In this document: positions 1-9,731 of the stretch, one piece after another | Numbering within the stretch: position 1 is the stretch's first letter | Layout: each line of letters starts with the position of its first letter | From: Chlorogloeopsis sp. ULAP01 | Lineage (GTDB): Bacteria > Cyanobacteriota > Cyanobacteriia > Cyanobacteriales > Nostocaceae | Direction: 5' to 3' | NCBI RefSeq assembly: GCF_030381805.1 | Contig: NZ_JAUDRH010000004.1 | Span: 372,001-436,000 of the forward strand | DNA length: 64,000 nucleotides | Translations under genes and position numbers: made by a program | Notes under the pieces: generated by a model | What the model was told of the DNA's origin: nothing | Seen by the model: the letters and a program-made list of their open reading frames with translations, nothing else | Database searches by the model: none

Positions 1-435
1 GTCCTAAATATTTATCCAATCATTATCAGGCCGCATCTGCTTGTATCTACAGTTGCAATTTGAGACTGGGTATCGGGGATTGGTGATTGGGGGTTGGGTA
101 ATGGGAAGAGGACACGGGGACAAAGAAACACGGTGAGCAGCGCGTTGCACAAAGAAGCGCCGTGCGCGGGGGTCTCCCCCCAACCCCAACGCCAGTCGCT
201 ACCCTCCGGGAAGCCGCCCTGACGGGCGTCTACAAGTCGGGAAACCCGCCCATGGCGCTGGCTCCTCCGTGGGTGGGCCAAAGCCCCCGTTGTAGCGACT
301 GCGTACACGCGAAGCGGGTTCTCGTTAGAGTACCCGAAGGAGGACGCGGAGAATTATGATTCACGTTCTTGCCCCAAGTCTTGTTGTCTCCCCCTCCCCT
401 TGTCGTCTTCAAGCGTCCCTAGTCCCCAATCCAAT
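1..435. repeat. Intergenic repeat region at left edge
   Basis: No credible gene is visible. Positions about 60-135 hold degenerate heptamer repeats (GGGGATT, GGTGATT types) followed by a GACACGGGGACAAAG-type unit that recurs near 2640, 15060, 26760 and 27060. Positions about 195-345 hold a GC-rich dispersed unit (CTACCCTCCGGGAAGCCG, TGTAGCGACTGCG) related to stretches near 14955-15030, 29085 and 41450-41550. These look like the short dispersed repeats that fill spacers in heterocystous cyanobacteria. The short ORFs crossing this region are composed of repeat sequence. Confidence 0.7.
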
Positions 436-2055
436 TTAAAACGAAAACACACTTCTGAGGGTGCTTTGCCAAATAGTACCTTTAGAGCTATCGTTATCAG
501 GATTTGTGACTAGTGAAAATGTGGGGGTAATACTAAGGTTGTCACTAAGTTGGAGATTGTAGAATGCCTCAAAATTAGTTTGAGTGGCGCTGCCTAGATC
601 ATTGCTGACAAAGGGTTGACCAATAGCTATACCTGCAACAGTACCAGGAAGCATAAAGTTACGAGAACCCAAACCAACCGCCCAACTAAAGGGATGTAAA
701 TCTAAATTTTCATTGATGGCAGTGTTGAATCCATTATAACTACCAAATCCGAAGCGACCGAAGATGCCTGTATTGCGGTTTAATGCATACTCAGCATTAA
801 TACCAAAGGCGTTAATATCAGTATTATTAATTAAAGCATTTGTATATTGTAATCTTAGAGTTATCTGATTACTGGGTGAGTATTCGACTTCTACACTTGC
901 TTGATAGCGATCGCCAAATAAACCACCTTCTGTAGTATTGCCATTGGGTAGATTCGCATCAGCCGCAATGTAGAGCGATCGCAAAGTCAAGTTACTGCCA
1001 CTAGGATTCCACAAAATAGCAGCGCCTGCACCACCATTGCGATCAATTTGGTTTTGAACAATTAGGGGATTATTCAAAAAAAAGCTAGAACTAAAATCTA
1101 TGGCCTCGTTATTAGCATATCTGTTGCGATCAATAAAATCTCGCGGCAACATTTTGGCACCAAAGGTTAATGCTACATCTTGCCAAGGGCGAAAAGTGTA
1201 GTACAAGCGTCTGAGCTTGACAGAAGATTCAACTTCTGCATAATCAAGTCCACCACCGTTGGCAATCAAACCAGTAACTCCTAAAAGGTTGCGCTGTTCT
1301 TGTTGCGCCAAACCAGTGGCATCACCACCATTGTTGCCAGATTCTAATTGAGTTACTAATAAATCTTGTTGGTTGAAGCTTGTAGAAAGGGTTAAGCGGG
1401 AACGGGAGATAACAGTTTTGTTAGCATCACTACCATCACTAAGAGCAATAATTTGTTGACCTTGCAGCTTGGTCGTGGTAGAAAATTGATTCGCATTTAG
1501 TTCAAGGGTGCGTGCATCTATTCTATTGATACGCTGCTGTAAATCTTCCAAAGCCAATCTATAGTCTGTTTGCAACCGCCTTAAAACGATCGCGTCTTCT
1601 TGGATATAGCGATCGTCCTCACCATTGGCAATCAAACCTTCTACTTGTTCTAGGGTAGCGGCGAGGGCTGCTGCAAACTCGTAGCGGCTGAGAGGACGGT
1701 TACCGCGAAAGGTGCCATCTGCGTAACCAAAGATGACACCATAACGTTCGATGAGCGCTCGCAACGCCTGATAAGCCCAATCTGTCGGCTTAATATCAGA
1801 TAGTTCAGAAACTGAAGTTTGCTTATTTTGCAAATCAGAATCCGTGCCAATATTAATAGACTGAGAGTGAGAATGGGGTAATAACTCGGCTTGCCAAGAA
1901 CTAATCTTAGTTACTGGAGATAGTCGCTTTTGAGGTAGCAAAGAGTTTGCTGGTGCAGGTAAACAGATTTGGCTGAAAATACTCCAACTAGCTAGCCCTC
2001 CCGCTAATAATCTTGGTACATAAATCCTTTGGCGCAGGCATTGCTTGACGCTCAA
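436..2055 (-). CDS. SLH-domain OprB-family outer-membrane porin (iron uptake porin type)
   Basis: This 539-residue protein has the standard cyanobacterial porin layout. The N-terminus looks like a hydrophobic export segment (residues about 14-36). An S-layer homology domain follows at about 85-145 (DWAYQALRALIERYG, then YADGTFRGNRPLSRYEFA). A short coiled coil lies at about 155-185, and a beta-rich C-terminal OprB domain runs to the terminal phenylalanine (SVFSF), as expected of an outer-membrane barrel. Such proteins are anchored to peptidoglycan by the SLH domain and let small solutes, including inorganic iron, cross the outer membrane. The substrate cannot be read from sequence. It lies 28 bp downstream of the glyoxalase gene on the same strand. 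Confidence 0.9.
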   Translation of the reverse strand: MSVKQCLRQRIYVPRLLAGGLASWSIFSQICLPAPANSLLPQKRLSPVTKISSWQAELLPHSHSQSINIGTDSDLQNKQTSVSELSDIKPTDWAYQALRALIERYGVIFGYADGTFRGNRPLSRYEFAAALAATLEQVEGLIANGEDDRYIQEDAIVLRRLQTDYRLALEDLQQRINRIDARTLELNANQFSTTTKLQGQQIIALSDGSDANKTVISRSRLTLSTSFNQQDLLVTQLESGNNGGDATGLAQQEQRNLLGVTGLIANGGGLDYAEVESSVKLRRLYYTFRPWQDVALTFGAKMLPRDFIDRNRYANNEAIDFSSSFFLNNPLIVQNQIDRNGGAGAAILWNPSGSNLTLRSLYIAADANLPNGNTTEGGLFGDRYQASVEVEYSPSNQITLRLQYTNALINNTDINAFGINAEYALNRNTGIFGRFGFGSYNGFNTAINENLDLHPFSWAVGLGSRNFMLPGTVAGIAIGQPFVSNDLGSATQTNFEAFYNLQLSDNLSITPTFSLVTNPDNDSSKGTIWQSTLRSVFSF

Positions 2056-2083
2056 GTTTATCTCCTAAAATATTTCCTCAAAA

Positions 2084-2518
2084 TCACTGAGTCACAAGTT
2101 TTTGTTCTGTTTCCTGCTTGAGGGCAGAACCTTGAGTACCTAGTTGAATCAGTTCTACTTTATATCCATCTGGGTCTTCTACAAAAGCAATTACCGTGGA
2201 ACCGTGTTTCATCGGTCCTGGTTCACGCACTACCTTACCACCACGATTTTTAATGTCATCACAGGTAGCATAAATATCATCAACTCCTATGGCAATATGA
2301 CCGTAAGCATTGCCTAATTCATACTTGTCCACACCCCAGTTATAAGTTAGTTCAATGACTGTGTTGTCACTTTCGTCACCATAACCAATAAAAGCGAGGG
2401 TAAATTTTCCTCCTGGATAATCTTTTCGCCGCAGTAGCTTCATTCCCAGAACTTCACAATAGAATTTAAGGGACTCTTCAAGATTGCCAACTCGCAGCAT
2501 CGTGTGTAGTAGGCGCAT
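2084..2518 (-). CDS. gloA: Lactoylglutathione lyase (glyoxalase I)
   Basis: This 144-residue protein begins MRLLHTMLRVGNLEESLKFY, the signature start of glyoxalase I. It isomerises the methylglyoxal-glutathione hemithioacetal to S-lactoylglutathione in the cytosol. Two beta-alpha-beta-beta-beta (VOC) halves are visible at about 1-65 and 70-135. Metal-ligand candidates are His5, Glu in VIELTYN, His in GHIAIGV and Glu in KVELIQLG, which match the family pattern. Length is typical. The C-terminal tail after residue 130 is poorly conserved in the family. Confidence 0.96.
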   Translation of the reverse strand: MRLLHTMLRVGNLEESLKFYCEVLGMKLLRRKDYPGGKFTLAFIGYGDESDNTVIELTYNWGVDKYELGNAYGHIAIGVDDIYATCDDIKNRGGKVVREPGPMKHGSTVIAFVEDPDGYKVELIQLGTQGSALKQETEQKLVTQ

Positions 2519-2599
2519 AGTGCTCTCCAGATTTTTTGACTACTAATTCTTGATTTTAAAGTGGGATGTGAAAAACAGAGAAAGCCTAAATGTAGGCGA

Positions 2600-2724
2600 C
2601 TAAGGATTGGGTACTGGTGATTGGGGATTGGGAAGAAGACACGGGGACAAAAGGACGCGGGGACGCGGAGAAGGATTTTCCCCTTGCCCCCCATCTCCCC
2701 CTCTCCCCCTCCTCTTCCTAGCCC
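2600..2724. repeat. Heptamer-type and GACGCGGGGAC-type spacer repeats
   Basis: The spacer upstream of gloA holds GGGTACTGGTGATTGGGGATTGGG-like heptamers (2608-2635), then a GACACGGGGACAAAAGGACGCGGGG-like block (2638-2672), then pyrimidine-rich CCCCCATCTCCCC sequence up to the neighbouring stop codon. These are the short tandemly repeated repetitive sequences described in heterocystous cyanobacteria. The repeat runs directly into the TAG stop of the next gene. Confidence 0.75.
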
Positions 2725-3351
2725 CTAGTCCCCCAGTTCCAGCCGTCCTCGATAACCAGTGATAATTCGACTACCATCTTTGAAAATATGAATCTCTATC
2801 TGATCGCTTGCCCAAGTAATATTCTGTTCTAAAGCTGGATTGAAGACGTGAACCCTTTGATTGCTAGAGGAAACAGGAGAATCAGGAGAATTCAATGCTA
2901 GCGATTCGATATAGGGGCCATCAATCAGAATATCTAACTGATCTAACAGGTCTTGAGCGCCAGATGGGGCATAATCGGATTGTAATTGCTCTAAGGTAAA
3001 ACCACTAAATGACATCACATTCAGTCCAGCAGCTTTGACTTTACGAGCTAGAGTTGCTAGCGCAGGAGCTTGCCAAAATGGTTCGCCACCAGAAAAAGTC
3101 ACCCCCTGATTGCGAGGATTGCTAAGAATTTTTTCGGCAAGGCTGTCAACAGATACTAGTTGATTAACCTCAAATGACCAAGATTCTTCATTAAAGCAGC
3201 CTGGGCATTCTCGCAAGCACCCCTGTACCCAAACCACAGCACGACATCCAGGACCATTTACTTCAGATTCATCGACATAACCCATAATATTGAGATAGCC
3301 AGGGGGGATTTGCATTAGTTTCATGTATGAATCTGTTTTATTTTGAGTCAT
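2725..3351 (-). CDS. 4Fe-4S single-cluster (NrdG/activase-like) radical SAM protein
   Basis: The family signature is the cysteine motif CLRECPGC (CX3CX2C), which binds the radical-SAM 4Fe-4S cluster. A SAM-binding stretch VTFSGGEPFWQ follows, and ILIDGPY comes later. Length (about 208 aa) fits the family that includes anaerobic ribonucleotide reductase activase and other glycyl-radical activases. No partner glycyl-radical enzyme is adjacent, so the substrate is unknown. The start used is the second ATG (MTQNKTD). An ATG 21 bp upstream (3372) and a downstream one at MKLMQIPPG are alternatives. The last codons and TAG stop (LELGD*) lie in the flanking GGGGGACTAGGGGC repeat, so the C-terminus appears repeat-derived. 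Confidence 0.85.
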   Translation of the reverse strand: MTQNKTDSYMKLMQIPPGYLNIMGYVDESEVNGPGCRAVVWVQGCLRECPGCFNEESWSFEVNQLVSVDSLAEKILSNPRNQGVTFSGGEPFWQAPALATLARKVKAAGLNVMSFSGFTLEQLQSDYAPSGAQDLLDQLDILIDGPYIESLALNSPDSPVSSSNQRVHVFNPALEQNITWASDQIEIHIFKDGSRIITGYRGRLELGD

Positions 3352-3810
3352 AGTTTTTTCTCTACAGGGCATGAATTATTGTCTGTCTAGTTGAAATTCA
3401 CTGGGGTAAGCTCAAAACAACTTCTCTAAGCTAATACAGACTTTTCAACTTATAGTTGACAGATTGCTAGCTTCTAGGCTAAGGGCAAAAGATGAGGAAT
3501 TTGTGAAGAATTAGCATCCATAGTGGGAGGGGATTGCTTTAATTTATCGGTGTGCATCAACGTTTATCTGTGGTTTCCTAGACAAAAAGTAGAGGCTAGG
3601 GATTAGGGACTGGGGACTAGTGACTGGCAAAAGCGTAATTCTTCCCAATACTCAGTACCCAACCACCACTACCTAAGAACCAGAGCAAAAATCTTCGTTA
3701 ATCTCTGCCTATAGTGTCCCCTCAAAAGCCTATGCTAGATTGTCGGATCTGCAACTGTTAATGTTTGTGTTCAGCAGTGAGAACGCACTCATAAGAAGGA
3801 CAAAAGACTG
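3352..3810. other. Divergent intergenic region upstream of eno
   Basis: About 460 bp separate the activase-like gene from enolase and must hold both promoters. Positions about 3595-3665 contain the heptamer repeat (GGGATTAGGGACTGGGGACT, then CAGTACCCAACC). AAGAAGGACA at 3793-3802 is the likely ribosome binding site for eno. I see no RNA gene or ORF. Confidence 0.6.
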
Positions 3811-5091
3811 ATGATTGATACAGCCATTGAAGCAATTGTCGCCCGTGAAATTCTGGACTCGCGGGGTAGACCAACCATAGAAGCAGAAGTACATGTGTTA
3901 AATGGTGCTGTAGGACTGGCACAAGTTCCTAGTGGTGCGTCTACTGGCACTTTTGAGGCACATGAATTGCGGGATAATGATAAAAGTCGTTACGGTGGGA
4001 AGGGCGTACTTAAGGCGGTACAAAATGTAAAGGAGGTACTTGCTCCAAAGTTGTTGCAAATGGATGCCCTCAACCAAGAACTTCTAGACCGTACAATGAT
4101 TGCTCTAGATGGTTCTGTGAATAAATCGAATCTGGGCGCTAACGCGATTTTGGCGATTTCTCTAGCTGCGGCTAAAGCTGGTGCCGAATCTTTGGATATT
4201 CCCCTGTATCGTTATTTGGGCGGCCCTTTAGCTAACTTGCTGCCTGTACCATTAATGAATGTGATTAATGGCGGTGCTCATGCAGCCAATAATGTGGATT
4301 TCCAGGAGTTTATGATTGTCCCGATAGGGGCATCTTCCTTCCGAGAAGCATTGCGTTGGGGTGCGGAGGTTTTTGCTACCCTGAGCAAAGTTTTGGATGA
4401 GAAGGGTTTACTTACTGGTGTAGGGGATGAAGGTGGTTTTGCCCCTAATCTAGAGTCAAATCAGGTAGCATTAGAATTGCTAGTTGCTGCAATTGAAAAA
4501 GCTGGATACAAGCCTGGAGAGCAAGTGGCTTTGGCTTTGGATGTTGCTGCGAGTGAGTTTTACAAAAATGGCCAGTACGTCTATGATGGTAAACCCCACT
4601 CTCCGGCTGAGTTTATTGATTATCTTGCTCAACTGGTGGATCGATATCCAATTGTCTCTATAGAAGACGGCTTGCACGAGGAAGACTGGCAAAGTTGGCA
4701 GTCACTAACTCAAAAGTTGGGTTCCCGCGTGCAGTTGGTGGGAGATGACTTATTTGTTACTAATGCGACGCGCTTACAAAAAGGTATTGAGTTGCAAGCA
4801 GGTAATGCGATTCTGATTAAACTCAATCAAATTGGTTCTTTAACTGAAACTTTGGAAACAATTGATCTCGCTACTCGTAATGGTTTCCGCTCAGTAATCA
4901 GTCACCGTTCTGGTGAAACAGAAGACACTACTATTGCGGATCTAGCGGTGGCAACTCGCGCCGGACAAATCAAAACTGGCTCCCTTTGCCGCAGCGAACG
5001 AGTAGCAAAATATAACCGTCTGCTGCGAATTGAAGATGAGTTAGGCGATCACGCTATTTATGCTGGCACTGTCGGACTAGGACCGAAATAG
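3811..5091 (+). CDS. eno: Enolase (phosphopyruvate hydratase)
   Basis: This 426-residue protein interconverts 2-phosphoglycerate and phosphoenolpyruvate in lower glycolysis. Recognisable family blocks are AREILDSRGRPT near the N-terminus, the loop VPSGASTGTFEA, INGGAHAANNVDFQEFM, metal-binding aspartate/glutamates in ALDVAASEF, SIEDGLHEEDW and VGDDLFVTN, and the catalytic Lys/His region ILIKLNQIG...SHRSGETEDT. Length is normal. A ribosome binding site AAGAAGGA precedes the ATG. The TAG stop is the first TAG of a TAGGGGC tandem repeat. Confidence 0.99.
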   Translation: MIDTAIEAIVAREILDSRGRPTIEAEVHVLNGAVGLAQVPSGASTGTFEAHELRDNDKSRYGGKGVLKAVQNVKEVLAPKLLQMDALNQELLDRTMIALDGSVNKSNLGANAILAISLAAAKAGAESLDIPLYRYLGGPLANLLPVPLMNVINGGAHAANNVDFQEFMIVPIGASSFREALRWGAEVFATLSKVLDEKGLLTGVGDEGGFAPNLESNQVALELLVAAIEKAGYKPGEQVALALDVAASEFYKNGQYVYDGKPHSPAEFIDYLAQLVDRYPIVSIEDGLHEEDWQSWQSLTQKLGSRVQLVGDDLFVTNATRLQKGIELQAGNAILIKLNQIGSLTETLETIDLATRNGFRSVISHRSGETEDTTIADLAVATRAGQIKTGSLCRSERVAKYNRLLRIEDELGDHAIYAGTVGLGPK

Positions 5092-5214
5092 GGGCTAGGG
5101 GCTAGGGGCTAGGGCTATGGGTATGGGGCATAGAGCATAGGGCAATGCCCAACTCCCAATTCGCTATGTCCAAATTAAATACCCAATCCCCAGTACCCAG
5201 TACCCAATCCCTGA
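5089..5214. repeat. Tandem TAGGGGC heptamers and CCCAGTAC repeats between eno and argC
   Basis: Near-perfect tandem copies of the heptamer TAGGGGC start at the eno stop codon (5089-5115). They decay to TATGGGTATGGGGCATAG-like sequence, and are followed by the complementary orientation (AATACCCAATCCCCAGTACC) at 5180-5214. The opposite orientation of the two halves could form a long imperfect hairpin between the convergent genes, so it may also act as a terminator. That role is inferred. Confidence 0.8.
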
Positions 5215-5215
5215 T

Positions 5216-6274
5216 TTATGGATAAAATCCTAACTTTGGCAACCCCACAGTCTCATCCCAACCCATCATAATGTTCATACACTGAATTGCTTGACCCGCT
5301 TGTCCTTTAATTAGGTTGTCAATTGCTGACATCACAATTATCCTACCTGTACGCGGGTCAACTTCTATACCAATATAACAAAGATTGCTACCACAAGCCC
5401 ATTTAGTTTGAGGGTAAATGCCAGGCTCGCAAATTTTTACCCAAGGAGAGTTGCGGTAAAAGGCTTTGTAAATAGTTATTAAATCATCTCTTACTAAACC
5501 GGGATCTCTTAAAGTGGCATACACAGTTGCTAAAATGCCACGTACCATCGGGATCAGATGAGGAGTAAATTGTACGGTTACCTCATGACCTGCTAGTTCA
5601 CTACAAATCTGTTCTATTTCTGGTGTATGGCGGTGACGAACCACACCATAGGCTGCCAGCGAATTGTCTGCTTCAGCCAATAACATATTGATTTTAGCTT
5701 CTCGTCCGCCGCCTGATGTGCCAGATTTGGCATCAATAATGGCAGTTTCAGGGATAATTAGCCCTTGTTTGAGGAGTGGAGAAAGTGCGAGAAGGCTGGC
5801 GGTAGGATAGCAGCCAGGACAACCTATTAATTGAGCTTCGGCAATGCGATCGCGAAACATTTCTGGTAATCCATAAACTGCTGTGGCAGCAGTTGTATTA
5901 TCTTGCCGCTCTTTACCATACCAAGCTGTATAAGTTGCTAGGTTGCTAAAACGATAGTCGGCACTTAAATCGAGTACCTTGCATCCTTTTTCCAGTAATT
6001 TTGGAGCGAGTTGGCAAGCCAAACCATTTGGTACAGAGAGAAAAACTACTTCACAACGGTGAGCAATAAGTTCTGGATCTACCGCTTCTATTGATAAGTT
6101 CACTGTCTGAGCTAGATGCGGGTAAATATCCGCAAATGACTTACCAGCACTACTATCACCACCTAAATAAACTAGCTCTACTTCTGGGTGATCCATCAGT
6201 AGGCGCACCAACTGTACTCCGCCATAGCCTGACGCGCCAACAATCCCAACTGGTACGCGTCTAAAATTGCCCAT
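5216..6274 (-). CDS. argC: N-acetyl-gamma-glutamyl-phosphate reductase
   Basis: This 352-residue enzyme makes the third step of arginine synthesis, the NADPH-dependent reduction of N-acetylglutamyl phosphate to the semialdehyde. The N-terminal Rossmann motif is VGIVGASGYGG. The catalytic cysteine lies in IGCPGCYPTA, and the histidine region is HRHTPEIEQ. Type 1 ArgC length. It stands alone here, with no other arg genes adjacent, which is common in cyanobacteria. Confidence 0.98.
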   Translation of the reverse strand: MGNFRRVPVGIVGASGYGGVQLVRLLMDHPEVELVYLGGDSSAGKSFADIYPHLAQTVNLSIEAVDPELIAHRCEVVFLSVPNGLACQLAPKLLEKGCKVLDLSADYRFSNLATYTAWYGKERQDNTTAATAVYGLPEMFRDRIAEAQLIGCPGCYPTASLLALSPLLKQGLIIPETAIIDAKSGTSGGGREAKINMLLAEADNSLAAYGVVRHRHTPEIEQICSELAGHEVTVQFTPHLIPMVRGILATVYATLRDPGLVRDDLITIYKAFYRNSPWVKICEPGIYPQTKWACGSNLCYIGIEVDPRTGRIIVMSAIDNLIKGQAGQAIQCMNIMMGWDETVGLPKLGFYP

Positions 6275-6934
6275 GATAATGAAATCCTTATCCGCTTTGT
6301 GGTTAATTTGTTTTTAGATATTAACAATCTGCAAACAGCAAAAAGCTATTAGCTTTTAGCATATATGACGGTTGAAGGTTTAATGCCAACCGTTCATAAT
6401 CTGATTATGAAAGTTGTATTGCATTTGAGTACTAAAACCCAATTTTAGCGATAGAATCTTTTGCTACGTCATTTCAACCAACCCACAAGTAGGAAAAATT
6501 TTAGTTGTGTTCTGTGGAGTCCATTACTCCTAAATTTTGGTATGGTATCGTAATTATTATGTAGGCGCTCATTTACCCTAAGTCGTTAAAAAAATCAAGT
6601 AGTGCAAAAGTGCAAAAAACTAGGATAGAGTAAAAAAATGCAGCTAAAGCACTCTAAACTAGATAAATTAGCTACAAAATTCAACAATTTGAAAATTTCT
6701 GACCGAAGCAGCATTTATTTTTATAATCCCTGCCAGAAGAATTAAAGATTACCAAGATAGTTCCAATCAAAAAATTTACAGCCAGGCATGAAAATTGAGC
6801 TTTCTTGTGTACCACATACCCAATTTCAAAGCAAAGCTGACAAATCATTACTTCTATAGTTTTCAAGCCTTATAAAAAGGTACAATTGAAATAAAGTTTT
6901 TGTAAGAAAAATTTATATTTGGTGGCTAAAATCT
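6275..6934. other. AT-rich divergent intergenic region (argC / ribBA)
   Basis: This 660-bp stretch separates divergent argC and ribBA. It is AT-rich with no convincing ORF; the one 61-codon minus-strand ORF has no recognisable features. I looked for an FMN riboswitch upstream of ribBA and did not recognise its conserved elements. Promoters for both genes are presumably here. Confidence 0.55.
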
Positions 6935-8617
6935 GTGTCTGAGTCTAAGACTAATTCAACCCAAGCCTTTAAATTTGATTCGATTGATACAGCTCTTGCA
7001 GATTTAAAAGCTGGTCGTATCATTGTGGTGGTCGATGACGAAAACCGAGAGAATGAAGGCGACTTAATTTGTGCAGCTCAATTTGCTACCCCCGACACAA
7101 TTAATTTTATGGCGGTAGAAGCGCGGGGGTTGATTTGTCTAGCAATGACGGGCGATCGCTTGGATGAATTAGATTTACCTTTAATGGTAAGTAACATCAC
7201 AGATACAAACCAAACTGCTTTTACCGTTAGTATTGATGCTGGGCCGCATTTGGGAGTGACTACTGGAATCTCAGCAGAAGACAGAGCTCGCACAATTCAA
7301 GTTGCTATTAACCCTAGTACAAAAGCTTCAGATTTACGTCGTCCCGGTCATATTTTTCCGATTCGTGCTAAGGAAGGAGGAGTACTTAAACGAGCAGGAC
7401 ATACAGAAGCAGCTGTTGATTTAGCCCGACTAGCTGGATTGTATCCATCCGGGGTAATTTGCGAGATTCAAAATCCCGATGGCTCAATGGCACGGTTAGC
7501 TCAATTAGTAGAGTATGCTAAACATCACAACTTGAAGATTATTAGCATTGCCGACTTAATTAGCTACCGTCTCCGGCATGATCGCATTGTCATCCGCGAA
7601 ACTGTGGCCGATCTCCCCACTCAATTCGGCCTGTTTCAAATCTACGCTTATCGCCATACACTTGATGGTTCCGAACACGTTGCGATTGTCAAGGGCGATC
7701 CTTCCCAATTCGGAGATCAGCCAGTCATGGTACGGATGCACTCTGAATGTTTAACTGGGGATGCCTTGGGTTCCTTGCGCTGTGATTGTCGGATGCAGTT
7801 GCAAGCAGCTCTGAAAATGATTGAAAATGCTGGTCAAGGTGTTGTAGTTTATCTGCGCCAAGAAGGACGGGGAATTGGGCTGATTAATAAGTTGAAAGCC
7901 TATTCTTTGCAGGATATGGGACTGGATACGGTAGAGGCAAACGAACGCTTGGGCTTCCCTGCCGATTTACGAGACTATGGGATGGGAGCGCAAATCCTCA
8001 TGGACTTAGGCGTGCATAAAATCCGCTTGATTACCAACAATCCCCGAAAAATTGCTGGTGTTAAAGGCTACAACATGGAAGTAGTTGACCGTGTGCCATT
8101 ATTAATTGAATCGAATAACTATAATTCCAATTATTTGGCGACAAAAGCGAAAAAGTTGGGTCATATGCTGTTGCAGACTTACTTAGTAACAGTAGCGATT
8201 CACTGGCAAGACGATCCGCAAGCTGTAACCGAACGTTACGAACGCTTAGAAAAACTGCGGCATTTGGTAAAAAGCCACGATCTGTTGTTACAAGAAGAAG
8301 CACGTCCTCTTGCGATCGCCTTATTTGACAAACCATCTTTAACAGTACACTTAGGATTTGACCAAGCAAGATTGGCAACTCATGATTGGTACACACAAAA
8401 AAGTCATCCTTATGTGCAGGCGATCGGGCAAATTCTCGACTATCTAGTTACCTTGCCTTACATTCAAAAGCTAGAATTTCTTATTTCTCCTGGTGTAGAT
8501 CCCCTGAGTAATCTGCAAGTGCAATTGGATCGGCAGACGTTCTCCCCAGGTACCTTGCCTTCATCTATCTGTTGCGAGCAATTAGAAACACAGAAAATTT
8601 ATAGTTTTAGTCGATAG
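6935..8617 (+). CDS. ribBA: Bifunctional 3,4-dihydroxy-2-butanone-4-phosphate synthase / GTP cyclohydrolase II
   Basis: This 560-residue protein supplies both precursors of riboflavin. The RibB half (about 12-212) shows VVDDENRENEGDL and RPGHIFPIRAKEGGVLKRAGHTEA. The RibA half (about 220-420) shows the zinc site CLTGDALGSLRCDC and YLRQEGRGIGL. About 140 extra residues follow (from about 420), containing no motif I recognise; such tails are seen in cyanobacterial RibBA. The start is GTG (MSESKTN), chosen because the following FKFDSIDTALADLKAGR is the conserved beginning of the family. Confidence 0.97.
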   Translation: MSESKTNSTQAFKFDSIDTALADLKAGRIIVVVDDENRENEGDLICAAQFATPDTINFMAVEARGLICLAMTGDRLDELDLPLMVSNITDTNQTAFTVSIDAGPHLGVTTGISAEDRARTIQVAINPSTKASDLRRPGHIFPIRAKEGGVLKRAGHTEAAVDLARLAGLYPSGVICEIQNPDGSMARLAQLVEYAKHHNLKIISIADLISYRLRHDRIVIRETVADLPTQFGLFQIYAYRHTLDGSEHVAIVKGDPSQFGDQPVMVRMHSECLTGDALGSLRCDCRMQLQAALKMIENAGQGVVVYLRQEGRGIGLINKLKAYSLQDMGLDTVEANERLGFPADLRDYGMGAQILMDLGVHKIRLITNNPRKIAGVKGYNMEVVDRVPLLIESNNYNSNYLATKAKKLGHMLLQTYLVTVAIHWQDDPQAVTERYERLEKLRHLVKSHDLLLQEEARPLAIALFDKPSLTVHLGFDQARLATHDWYTQKSHPYVQAIGQILDYLVTLPYIQKLEFLISPGVDPLSNLQVQLDRQTFSPGTLPSSICCEQLETQKIYSFSR

Positions 8618-8631
8618 TTCTTGCCAAACTT

Positions 8632-9540
8632 TTAGGAAATTGGCTGACGAAAAGAATGAAGCAAGCTAAAAAATTTATTGAAATCAAAACTCCTGGGGTC
8701 ATTTTTTTGACCTGATCTATCTACTGCTTTATGTGTAGTAATTCGCTCATCTGGAACGCTACTTTGAGCAATTAACCAAGCCAAAGAATAATATTGAGCA
8801 TCAGTATAACCAACATGAGTTGGTTGTTCATTGTGGCCTTCCGGTGGTGTTTCTAAAGATACGTGATAAGCAAAGTTATTTACAGAGGGTGGCAAATTAG
8901 AATTAGTTTGCACTGTTTCAGAACCATTTGGGCCGTCAAAAACTGAGTTAGCTGCACCAAAAGCTCGCTTTTCTGGAGAAACGATATAAACAACCGTTCC
9001 GTCTAGCTTGACTAAGGTATGGTAACTCACTTGCCGATCATCATCCTCATGAGGAACTTGAAAGGTATTAATTGCACTTGATGCAGAACCGCCTGTTTCA
9101 TGAAGTACTATAATTGCTTGATTATTGACAGATATGCCATTAATATCGGTACTATGACGCTCTCCATAGTTGTTTGGGTGAGCTAATGCAATTTCATATC
9201 TAGGTCTATACTCTTTAAAAGCTTGAGTAATTTGAAAAGAATATTGAGGAAGATTTTTAAGTTTGCTTTGTTGATTATTGGTTGATTCGAGTTGTGCCTT
9301 AGGCTTTGGGCTAGGTGTTGTCTTGACTGAGGATTTGGAAAAAGATTGAAGTTTTTCTTTTTGTTGTGCAGTTTGCTGAGGAAGATGAGATGGACTCCAG
9401 GCAGCAGATTCTGAGCTTAGATCGGATGCAATTTGCTTATTTGATTGTAGTTGTACTCTTCCACTGATCAGAATAATAACGGTGGTAATGAGCATAAGCG
9501 AAATTAATAGCAATCTTTTTATCCAGATGCTAAAACTCAT
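8632..9540 (-). CDS. N-acetylmuramoyl-L-alanine amidase (Amidase_2/PGRP fold), membrane-anchored
   Basis: This is a predicted peptidoglycan amidase of 302 residues. A single hydrophobic segment at about 9-27 (signal anchor) is followed by a Ser/Gln/Lys-rich linker to about 95, then an Amidase_2 domain. Zinc-ligand candidates are His in IIVLHETGG and His in ERITTHKAVD, with NNFAYHVSLE also characteristic. It would cleave the bond between N-acetylmuramic acid and L-alanine in the periplasm. It is convergent with ribBA with only 14 bp between stops. Confidence 0.88.
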   Translation of the reverse strand: MSFSIWIKRLLLISLMLITTVIILISGRVQLQSNKQIASDLSSESAAWSPSHLPQQTAQQKEKLQSFSKSSVKTTPSPKPKAQLESTNNQQSKLKNLPQYSFQITQAFKEYRPRYEIALAHPNNYGERHSTDINGISVNNQAIIVLHETGGSASSAINTFQVPHEDDDRQVSYHTLVKLDGTVVYIVSPEKRAFGAANSVFDGPNGSETVQTNSNLPPSVNNFAYHVSLETPPEGHNEQPTHVGYTDAQYYSLAWLIAQSSVPDERITTHKAVDRSGQKNDPRSFDFNKFFSLLHSFRQPIS

Positions 9541-9731
9541 ATCTTTAAAAATTGCAATTTCGTTTAAATTTATACTAATATTTTAGTTTGTAGTAAAAAA
9601 TTGGCTAATACTACAACCAAGCACAGTAACAAAAATTCCACTAGTTATTACTCTTTCTAAAGAACGATTCAAACTCCATAGCTTAAAATTATCTAAACTA
9701 TCTATCAAATCCACACAGAAATGGACACAAT

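Noticed and set aside
162..359. 65-codon ORF in the left-edge region
   Set aside because: It is made almost entirely of dispersed GC-rich repeat units found in other spacers.
5089..5115. Tandem TAGGGGC units resembling a CRISPR or telomere-like array
   Set aside because: Units are contiguous 7-mers without spacers and decay quickly; they match the known short tandem repeats of heterocystous cyanobacteria.
6275..6934. Possible FMN riboswitch upstream of ribBA
   Set aside because: The conserved RFN elements were not recognisable by eye, and ribBA here is preceded by plain AT-rich sequence.
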